NCBI GenBank assembly: GCA_032718475.1
Contig: JAUCBJ010004468.1
Span: forward strand, 1-29,520
Direction: 5' to 3'
DNA: 29,520 bases
DNA from: Nemertoderma westbladi
Lineage: Eukaryota; Xenacoelomorpha; Nemertodermatida; Nemertodermatidae
Each line of letters opens with the position of its first letter. The stretch's first letter is position 1. The notes below the pieces were generated by a model. That model did not search any database, had not been told where the DNA came from, and saw only the letters and a list, made by a program, of their open reading frames with translations. Shown piece after piece: positions 20,176-29,520 of the stretch. A program made the position numbers and the translations under genes.

Positions 20176-21936
20176 GGAGTAAATATAGTAGTTAGGGTAA
20201 ATATAGTAGATGGAGTAAATATAGTATTTGGAGTAAATATAGTCGATGGAGTAAATATAGTAGTTGGGGTAAATATAGTAGATGGAGTAAATATAGTAGT
20301 TGGAGTAAATATAGTAGTTGGGGTAAATATAGTAGATGGAGTAAATATAGTATTTGGAGTAAATATAGTAGATGGAGTAAATATAGTAGTTAGGGTAAAT
20401 ATAGTAGTTAGGGATGGGGTAAATATAGTAGATGGAGTAAATATAGTATTTGGAGTAAATATAGTAGATGGAGTAAATATAGTAGTTAGGGTAAATATAG
20501 TAGATGGAGTAAATATAGTAGTTAGGGTAAATATAGTAGTTAGGGTAAATATAGTAGTTAGGGTAGATATAGTAGTTAGGGTAAATATAGTAGATGGAGT
20601 AAATATAGTAGTTAGGGTAAATATAGTAGATGGAGTAAATATAGTAGTTAGGGTAAATATAGTAGATGGAGTAAATATAGTAGTTAGGGTAAATATAGTA
20701 GTTAGGGTAAATATAGTAGTTAGGGTAAATATAGTAGATGGAGTAAATATAGTATATGGAGTAAATATAGAAGAGTTATAGCGGAGTAAATATAGTAGTT
20801 AGGGTAAATATAGTAGATGGAGTAAATATAGTATATGGAGTAAATATAGAAGAGTTATAGCGGAGTAAATATAGTAGATGGAGTAAATATAGTAGTTAGG
20901 GTAAATATAGTAGTTAGGGTAAATATAGTAGTTGGAGTAAATATAGTAGATGGAGTAAATATAGTAGTTGAAGTAAATATAGTAGTTGGGGTAAATATAG
21001 TAGATGGAGTAAATATAGTAGTTAGGGTAAATATAGTAGATGGAGTAAATATAGTAGTTAGGGTAAATATAGTAGATGGAGTAAATATAGTAGTTGGAGT
21101 AAATATAGTAGTTGGAGTAAATATAGTAGTTGGGGTAAATATAGTAGATGGAGTAAATATAGTATATGGAGTAAATATAGTAGTTGGAGTAAATATAGTA
21201 TATGGAGTAAATATAGAAGAGTTATAGCGGAGTAAATATAGTAGATGGAGTAAATATAGTAGTTAGGGTAAATATAGTAGTTGGAGTAAATATAGTAGTT
21301 GGAGTAAATATAGTAGTTGGAGTAAATATAGTAGTTGGAGTAAATATAGTAGTTGGGGTAAATATAGTAGATGGAGTAAATATAGTAGATGGAGTAAATA
21401 TAGTAGTTGAAGTAAATATAGTAGTTAGGGTAAATATAGTAGATGGAGTAAATATAGTAGTTGGAGTAAATATAGTAGATGGGGTAAATATAGTAGATGG
21501 AGTAAATATAGTAGTTGGAGTAAATATAGTAGTTGGAGTAAATATAGTAGTTGGAATAAATATAGTAGTTGGAGTAAATATAGTAGATGGAGTAAATATA
21601 GTAGATGGAGTAAATATAGTATATAGATGGAGTAAATATAGTAGTTGGGGTAAATATAGTAGTTGGAGTAAATATAGTAGTTAGGGTAAATATAGTAGTT
21701 GGAGTAAATATAGTAGATGGAGTAAATATAGTAGATGGAGTAAATATAGTATATAGATGGAGTAAATATAGTAGTTGGGGTAAATATAGTAGTTGGAGTA
21801 AATATAGTAGATGGAGTAAATATAGTAGATGGAGTAAATATAGTATATAGATGGAGTAAATATAGTAGTTGGGGTAAATATAGTAGTTGGAGTAAATATA
21901 GTAGATGGAGTAAATATAGTAGTTGGAGTAAATATA
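20176..21936. repeat. 18-bp minisatellite, upstream array, left part
   Basis: About 98 units that reproduce the unit order of 13438-15216, including the rare GTATTTGG and AGTCGATGG units and a block with the hexamer GATGGG. The offset is 6738 bp at the left end and 6720 bp further on, a change of one unit. The edge variant TAGAAGAGTTATAGCGG recurs near 20767, 20847 and 21211. This is the upstream copy in a segmental duplication. Confidence 0.95.
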
Positions 21937-22201
21937 AATGTAAATATAACAGGCTGAATGGCAGTGCAATGGTAGGCAGTGCAGTACACAGTACAGCAGT
22001 ACATACTGTTTAAATAGCAATCTGGTTGCTAGGCAGCCGTCAAATACAGCTGGTGGTGGTTGTACAATTGTTTTTTAAATTTCCCGCGTTTCTGTAATTA
22101 CTGTTTTTAATTGTTTGATATAGTGCCTATAATTGTGTTTGTATTTCTGAAGGTTTTTATTATTTTGTGAATAAATGAGGCTTGTAAAGTTAAAAAAAAA
22201 A
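21937..22201 (+). mobile_element. Retroposed insert with AATAAA and poly(A), copy 2
   Basis: Same 265-bp sequence as 15217-15481 at an offset of 6720 bp, with the same array flanks. One base differs (T at 15247, C at 21967). AATAAA is at 22170-22175 and A10 at 22192-22201. The shared flanks show it was copied with the surrounding array and did not insert independently. Confidence 0.7.
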
Positions 22202-25200
22202 GTTGGAGTAAATATAGTAGTTGGAGTAAATATAGTAGTTGGAGTAAATATAGTAGTTGGGGTAAATATAGTAGTTAGGGTAAATATAGTAGATGGAGTA
22301 AATATAGTAGATGGAGTAAATATAGTAGTTGGGGTAAATATAGTAGATGGAGTAAATATAGTATATGGAGTAAATATAGTAGTTGGAGTAAATATAGTAT
22401 ATGGAGTAAATATAGAAGAGTTATAGCGGAGTAAATATAGTAGATGGAGTAAATATAGTAGTTAGGGTAAATATAGTAGTTGGAGTAAATATAGTAGTTA
22501 GGGTAAATATAGTAGTTGGAGTAAATATAGTAGATGGAGTAAATATAGTAGATGGAGTAAATATAGTATATAGATGGAGTAAATATAGTAGTTGGGGTAA
22601 ATATAGTAGTTGGAGTAAATATAGTATATAGATGGAGTAAATATAGTAGTTGGAGTAAATATAGTAGATGGAGTAAATATAGTAGTTAGGGTAAATATAG
22701 TAGTTGGAGTAAATATAGTAGTTGGAGTAAATATAGTAGTTGGGGTAAATATAGTAGTTGGAGTAAATATAGTAGATGGAGTAAATATAGTAGTTGGGGT
22801 AAATATAGTATATAGATGGAGTAAATATAGTAGTTGGAGTAAATATAGTAGATGGAGTAAATATAGTAGATGGAGTAAATATAGTAGTTGGAGTAAATAT
22901 AGTAGTTGGAGTAAATATAGTAGTTGGAGTAAATATAGTAGTTGGGGTAAATATAGTAGTTAGGGTAAATATAGTAGATGGAGTAAATATAGTAGATGGA
23001 GTAAATATAGTAGTTGGGGTAAATATAGTAGATGGAGTAAATATAGTAGTTGGAGTAAATATAGTAGTTGGAGTAAATATAGTAGTTGGGGTAAATATAG
23101 TAGATGGAGTAAATATAGTAGATGGAGTAAATATAGTAGATGGAGTAAACATAGTAGTTGGAGTAAATATAGTAGTTGGAGTAAATATAGTAGTTTAAGT
23201 AAATATAGTAGATGGAGTAAATATAGTAGTTGGAGTAAATATAGTAGTTGGAGTAAATATAGTAGTTGGGGTAAATATAGTAGATGGAGTAAATATAGTA
23301 GATGGAGTAAATATAGTAGATGGAGTAAATATAGTAGATGGAGTAAACATAGTAGTTGGAGTAAATATAGTAGTTGGAGTAAATATAGTAGTTTAAGTAA
23401 ATATAGTAGATGGAGTAAATATAGTATTTGGAGTAAATATAGTAGATGGAGTAAATATAGTAGTTGGAGTAAATATAGTAGTTGGGGTAAATATAGTAGA
23501 TGGAGTAAATATAGTAGATGGAGTAAATATAGTAGATGGAGTAAACATAGTAGTTGGAGTAAATATAGTAGTTGGAGTAAATATAGTAGTTTAAGTAAAT
23601 ATAGTAGATGGAGTAAATAAAGTATTTGGAGTAAATATAGTAGTTGGAGTAAATATAGTAGTTGGACTAAATATAGTAGTTTAAGTAAATATAGTAGATG
23701 GGGATGGGATAAATATAGTAGATGGAGCAAATATAGGATATAGGATAAAATAGATGGGGATGGGGTAAATATAGTAGATGGAGTAAATATAGTAGTTGGA
23801 ATAAATATAGTAGTTGGAGTAAATATGGTAGATGGGGACGGGGTAAATATAGTAGATGGAGTAAATATAGTAGTTGGAGTAAATATAGTAGTTGGGGTAA
23901 ATGTAGTAGTTGGGGATGGGGTAAATATAGTAGTTGGAGTAAACATAGTAGATGGGGATGGGGTAAATATAGTAGATGGAGTAAATATAGTAGTTGGAGT
24001 AAATATAGTAGATGGGGATGGGGTAAATATAGTAGTTGAAGTAAATATAGTAGTTGGGGTAAATATAGTAGTTGGGGATGGGGTAAATATAGTAGTTGGA
24101 GTAAACATAGTAGATGGGGATGGGGTAAATATAGTAGTTGGAGTAAACATAGTAGATGGGGATGGGGTAAATATAGTAGATGGAGTAAATATAGTAGTTG
24201 GAGTAAATATAGTAGTTGGAGTAAATATAGTAGTTGGAGTAAATATAGCAGTTGGAGTAAATATAGTAGTTTAAGTAAATATAGTAGATGGAGTAAATAT
24301 AGTAGTTGGAGTAAATATAGTAGTTGAAGTAAATATAGTAGATGGAGTAAATATAGTAGTTTGAGTAAATATAGTAGTTTGAGTAAATATAGTAGATGGG
24401 GATGGGGTAAATATAGTAGTTGAAGTAAATATAGTAGTTGGGGTAAATATAGTAGTTGGGGATGGGGTAAATATAGTAGTTGGAGTAAATATAGTAGTTG
24501 GAGTAAATATGGTAGATGGGGACGGGGTAAATATAGTAGATGGAGTAAATATAGTAGTTGGAATAAATATAGTAGTTGGAGTAAATATGGTAGATGGGGA
24601 CGGGATAAATATAGTAGATGGAGTAAATATAGTAGTTGGAGTAAATATAGTAGTTGGAGTAAATATAGTATATGGAGTAAATATAGTAGTTGGAGTAAAT
24701 ATAGTAGTTGGAGTAAATATAGTAGTTGGAGTAAATATAGTAGTTTAAGTAAATATAGTAGTTGGAGTAAATATAGTAGTTGGAGTAAATATAGTATATG
24801 GAGTAAATATAGTAGTTGGAGTAAATATAGTAGTTGGAGTAAATATAGTAGTTGGAGTAAATATAGTAGTTTAAGTAAATATAGTAGTTGGAGTAAATAT
24901 AGTAGTTGGAGTAAATATAGTATATGGAGTAAATATAGTAGTTGGAGTAAATATAGTAGTTGGAGTAAATATAGTAGTTGGAGTAAATATAGTAGTTGGA
25001 GTAAATATAGTATATGGAGTAAATATAGTAGTTGGAGTAAATATAGTAGTTGGAGTAAATATAGTAGTTGGAGTAAATATAGTAGTTTAAGTAAATATAG
25101 TAGTTGGAGTAAATATAGTATATGGAGTAAATATAGTAGTTGGAGTAAATATAGTAGTTGGAGTAAATATAGTAGTTGGAGTAAATATAGTATATGGAGT

Positions 25201-28200
25201 AAATATAGTAGTTGGAGTAAATATAGTAGTTGGAGTAAATATAGTAGTTGGAGTAAATACAGTATATGGAGTAAATATAGTAGTTGGAGTAAATATAGTA
25301 GTTGGAGTAAATATAGTAGTTGGAGTAAATATGGTAGATGGGGACGGGGTAAATATAGTAGATGGAGTAAATATAGTAGTTGGAATAAATATAGTAGTTG
25401 GAGTAAATATAGTATATGGAGTAAATATAGTAGTTGGAGTAAATATAGTAGATGGAGTAAATATAGTAGTTGGAGTAAATATGGTAGTTGGAGTAAATAT
25501 AGTAGTTGGGGATGGGGTAAATATAGTAGTTGGAGTAAATATAGTAGTTGGAGTAAATATGGTAGATGGGGACGGGGTAAATATAGTAGATGGAGTAAAT
25601 ATAGTAGATGGAGTAAATATAGTAGATGGAGTAAATATAGTAGATGGAGTAAACATAGTAGTTGGAGTAAATATAGTAGTTGGAGTAAATATAGTAGTTG
25701 GAGTAAATATGGTAGATGGGGACGGGGTAAATATAGTAGATGGAGTAAATATAGTAGTTGGAGTAAATATAGTAGTTGGGGTAAATGTAGTAGTTGGGGA
25801 TGGGGTAAATATAGTAGTTGGAGTAAACATAGTAGATGGGGATGGGGTAAATATAGTAGATGGAGTAAATATAGTAGTTGGAGTAAATATAGTAGATGGG
25901 GATGGGGTAAATATAGTAGTTGAAGTAAATATAGTAGTTGGGGTAAATATAGTAGTTGGGGATGGGGTAAATATAGTAGTTGGAGTAAACATAGTAGATG
26001 GGGATGGGGTAAATATAGTAGTTGGAGTAAACATAGTAGATGGGGATGGGGTAAATATAGTAGATGGAGTAAATATAGTAGTTGGAGTAAATATAGTAGT
26101 TGGAGTAAATATAGTAGTTGGAGTAAATATAGCAGTTGGAGTAAATATAGTAGTTTAAGTAAATATAGTAGATGGAGTAAATATAGTAGTTGGAGTAAAT
26201 ATAGTAGTTGAAGTAAATATAGTAGATGGAGTAAATATAGTAGTTTGAGTAAATATAGTAGTTTGAGTAAATATAGTAGATGGGGATGGGGTAAATATAG
26301 TAGTTGAAGTAAATATAGTAGTTGGGGTAAATATAGTAGTTGGGGATGGGGTAAATATAGTAGTTGGAGTAAATATAGTAGTTGGAGTAAATATGGTAGA
26401 TGGGGACGGGGTAAATATAGTAGATGGAGTAAATATAGTAGTTGGAATAAATATAGTAGTTGGAGTAAATATGGTAGATGGGGACGGGATAAATATAGTA
26501 GATGGAGTAAATATAGTAGTTGGAGTAAATATAGTAGTTGGAGTAAATATAGTATATGGAGTAAATATAGTAGTTGGAGTAAATATAGTAGTTGGAGTAA
26601 ATATAGTAGTTGGAGTAAATATAGTAGTTTAAGTAAATATAGTAGTTGGAGTAAATATAGTAGTTGGAGTAAATATAGTATATGGAGTAAATATAGTAGT
26701 TGGAGTAAATATAGTAGTTGGAGTAAATATAGTAGTTGGAGTAAATATAGTAGTTTAAGTAAATATAGTAGTTGGAGTAAATATAGTAGTTGGAGTAAAT
26801 ATAGTATATGGAGTAAATATAGTAGTTGGAGTAAATATAGTAGTTGGAGTAAATATAGTAGTTGGAGTAAATATAGTAGTTGGAGTAAATATAGTATATG
26901 GAGTAAATATAGTAGTTGGAGTAAATATAGTAGTTGGAGTAAATATAGTAGTTGGAGTAAATATAGTAGTTTAAGTAAATATAGTAGTTGGAGTAAATAT
27001 AGTATATGGAGTAAATATAGTAGTTGGAGTAAATATAGTAGTTGGAGTAAATATAGTAGTTGGAGTAAATATAGTATATGGAGTAAATATAGTAGTTGGA
27101 GTAAATATAGTAGTTGGAGTAAATATAGTAGTTGGAGTAAATACAGTATATGGAGTAAATATAGTAGTTGGAGTAAATATAGTAGTTGGAGTAAATATAG
27201 TAGTTGGAGTAAATATGGTAGATGGGGACGGGGTAAATATAGTAGATGGAGTAAATATAGTAGTTGGAATAAATATAGTAGTTGGAGTAAATATAGTATA
27301 TGGAGTAAATATAGTAGTTGGAGTAAATATAGTAGATGGAGTAAATATAGTAGTTGGAGTAAATATGGTAGTTGGAGTAAATATAGTAGTTGGGGATGGG
27401 GTAAATATAGTAGTTGGAGTAAATATAGTAGTTGGAGTAAATATGGTAGATGGGGACGGGGTAAATATAGTAGATGGAGTAAATATAGTAGATGGAGTAA
27501 ATATAGTAGTGGAGTAAATATAGTGGGTAAAAGTAGATGGAGTAAATATAGTAGTTGGAGTAAATATAGTAGTTGGAGTAAATATAGTAGTTGGAGTAAA
27601 TATAGTAGTTGAAGTAAATATAGTAGATGGAGTAAATATAGTAGTTGGAGTAAATATAGTAGATGGAGTAAATATAGTAGTTGGAGTAAATATAGTAGTT
27701 GGGGTAAATATAGTAGATGGAGTAAATATAGTAGATGGAGTAAATATAGTAGATGGAGTAAACATAGTAGTTGGAGTAAATATAGTAGTTGGAGTAAATA
27801 TAGTAGTTTGAGTAAATATAGTAGATGGAGTAAATATAGTAGTTGGAGTAAATATAGTAGTTGGAGTAAATATAGTAGTTGGACTAAATATAGTAGTTTA
27901 AGTAAATATAGTAGATGGGGATGGGATAAATATAGTAGATGGAGCAAATATAGGATATAGGATAAAATAGATGGGGATGGGGTAAATATAGTAGATGGAG
28001 TAAATATAGTAGTTGGAGTAAATATAGTAGTTGGAGTAAATATGGTAGATGGGGACGGGGTAAATATAGTAGATGGAGTAAATATAGTAGTTGGAGTAAA
28101 TATAGTAGTTGGGGTAAATGTAGTAGTTGGGGATGGGGTAAATATAGTAGTTGGAGTAAACATAGTAGATGGGGATGGGGTAAATATAGTAGATGGAGTA

Positions 28201-28977
28201 AATATAGTAGTTGGAGTAAATATAGTAGATGGGGATGGGGTAAATATAGTAGTTGAAGTAAATATAGTAGTTGGGGTAAATATAGTAGTTGGGGATGGGG
28301 TAAATATAGTAGTTGGAGTAAACATAGTAGATGATGGGGTAAATATAGTAGATGGTGGAGGGGTAAATATAGTAGATGGAGTAAATATAGTAGTTGGAGT
28401 AAATATAGTAGTTGGAGTAAATATAGTAGATGGAGTAAATATAGTAGATGGAGTAAAATATAGTAGTTGGAGTAAATATAGTAGTTGGGAGTAAATATGA
28501 GTAGTTATGGGAGTAAATATAGTAGTTGGGTAAATATAGTAGTTAGGGTAAATATAGTAGATGGAGTAAATATAGTAGTTGGAGTAAATATAGTAGTTGG
28601 AGTAAATATAGTAGTTGGAGTAAATATAGTAGTTGGGGTAAATATAGTAGATGGAGTAAATATAGTAGTTGGAGTAAATATAGTAGTGGGTAGGGGTAAA
28701 TATAGTAGATGGAGTAAATATAGTAGTTGGAGTAAATATAGTAGATGGGGTAAATATAGTAGATGGAGTAAATATAGTAGTTGGAGTAAATATAGTAGTT
28801 GGAGTAAATATAGTAGTTGGAGTAAATATAGTGTTGGAGTAATATAGTAGTTAGTAAATATAGTAGATGGAGTAAATATAGTAGTTGGAGTAAACATAGT
28901 AGTTAGGAGTAAATATAGTAGATGGAGTAAATATAGTAGTTTGGAGTATAAATATAGTAGTTGGAGTAAATATAGTA
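22202..28977. repeat. 18-bp minisatellite, upstream array, right part (expanded)
   Basis: About 6.8 kb of 18- and 24-bp units, some 4.6 kb longer than the matching section of the intron 1 array. It starts with the same order as 15482 onward, diverges after about 22930, and contains a tandem block of 1884 bp and a further partial copy at offset 4217. From about 27508 to 28975 the units become irregular, with many 1-2 bp insertions and losses. The 1552-codon frame at 23667-28325 consists only of repeated LLYLLQ/LLYLPHP-type hexapeptides and is not a gene. Confidence 0.95.
23810..27520. repeat. Tandem higher-order block of 1884 bp in the 18-bp array (two copies)
   Basis: Landmark units recur at a fixed offset of 1884 bp: GGTAGATGGGGACGG at 23827 and 25711, and GGGACGGGATAAATATAG near 24597 and 26481. 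Landmarks from 25331 likewise recur at 27215. 1884 bp is 628 codons, so the reading frame is kept through both copies. A third, partial copy appears at 27882-28330 (offset 4217 from 23665-24113), marked by AGCAAATATAGGATATAGG at 23726 and 27943. Block ends are approximate. Confidence 0.85.
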
Positions 28978-29520
28978 CTACTACTACTACTACTAGGATC
29001 GGCATGCTGCATTGCAGCTGCATTTTTAAGAATGCTGTGCCGGCTTGTCAACAAAATTGCACCGCCACAACTCCCTATCACCCATGACATTTGCTAGATC
29101 ATCCGCATCTTTAAGGCCAGTGTCCTTTAAGATGCGTCTCAAGAAAGTCATGGGCTGTCCACCATGCTTATTCACTCCATGAGGCTGCCAAAGTACAAGA
29201 TTATGCACTGGCTGGTCCTCACGGCGAAAGCAATGTCCTGCAAAGCGGAGGCGATTTTGTTCTAGTGTCAAGCTTGGGGGAACCAATGAGACACCTCCAA
29301 TGTTATATAGCGTCTGGTTGGAGATGTGTGCATTGTACTTGACACAATGAACCCGGCGTAGCATTCTTGTGAATGTGCCATCCAGAGATTTGGTGTCATC
29401 AGCAGTTAGAGCCCTGCATGGACTCCCGTAGAGGAGTACTGGAACTACTGCTGCTCTAAATAATCGGACCTTAAGTTTCCGATTAATTCTCGGTGATTTC
29501 CAAATCTTGGAAAGCCTATT
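28978..29520 (-). mobile_element. LINE fragment, copy 2, cut by the window edge
   Basis: Identical to 17661-18203 at an offset of 11317 bp, including the (TAG)6 tail. I see one base change: A at 18095 becomes T at 29412, turning SPCWALT into SPCRALT. Its reverse transcriptase frame (stop at 29026-29028) is open for 164 codons to the last base of the window; the catalytic FADD box would lie beyond the edge. It was copied with the array and did not insert separately. Confidence 0.88.

Noticed and set aside
23667-28325. A 1552-codon protein and other long frames (642, 396, 331, 320 codons)
   Set aside because: Pure consequence of 18/24-bp units in low-complexity DNA; several overlapping frames on both strands are equally open, and no domain, start context or splice structure supports coding.

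Overview
The window is animal nuclear DNA, most likely from a marine invertebrate (inferred; nothing fixes the species). It holds a spliced housekeeping gene, kilobase-scale tandem repeats, and fragments of a non-LTR retrotransposon and of a poly(A)-tailed retroposed sequence. No rRNA, tRNA, CRISPR or bacterial operon structure is visible. The gene is COPB2 (beta'-COP, coatomer subunit of the COPI coat), read on the minus strand, so its 5' end lies at higher coordinates. Three coding exons are supported: 19317-19724, 13179-13328 and 12400-12775. They encode about the first 311 residues, essentially the whole N-terminal seven-bladed WD40 propeller. The rest of the gene must lie beyond the left edge.

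From left to right: (1) 1-12439 is a tandem array of about 275 copies of a 45-bp unit. Its gene-proximal copy is the last 40 bases of COPB2 exon 3 plus the first 5 bases of the next intron. The array is therefore a minisatellite grown out of a coding exon and its 5' splice site, and it fills the visible part of intron 3. (2) 12400-13328 holds exons 3 and 2 with a 403-bp intron whose acceptor is preceded by 21 C residues in a row. (3) 13329-19316 is intron 1. It is mostly an unrelated 18-bp minisatellite that starts almost at the acceptor of exon 2. The array is interrupted by a poly(A)-ended retroposed insert and a 5'-truncated LINE reverse transcriptase fragment, and is followed by about 530 bp of unique AT-rich intron. 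(4) 19317-19724 is the first coding exon; 19725-20175 is the 5' flank with the presumed promoter. (5) 20176-28977 is a second 18-bp array with the same retroposed insert, and 28978-29520 is a second copy of the same LINE fragment, cut by the window edge.

The order of blocks in (5) repeats that in (3) with almost no base changes. This reads as a recent tandem duplication of the segment from about 13438 to 20175, followed by expansion of the array in the upstream copy. It predicts a second copy of COPB2 exon 1 at about 31 kb, outside the window.

Both minisatellites have units that are mostly multiples of three bases, which produces very long reading frames in several frames (up to 1552 codons). 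These are repeat artefacts and are not annotated as genes. The point of greatest interest is the 45-bp array. Every unit carries the coding sequence for [13 protein letters not shown], an in-frame TAG and a usable-looking GT donor, so one real coatomer exon end sits beside about 275 near-perfect copies of itself.
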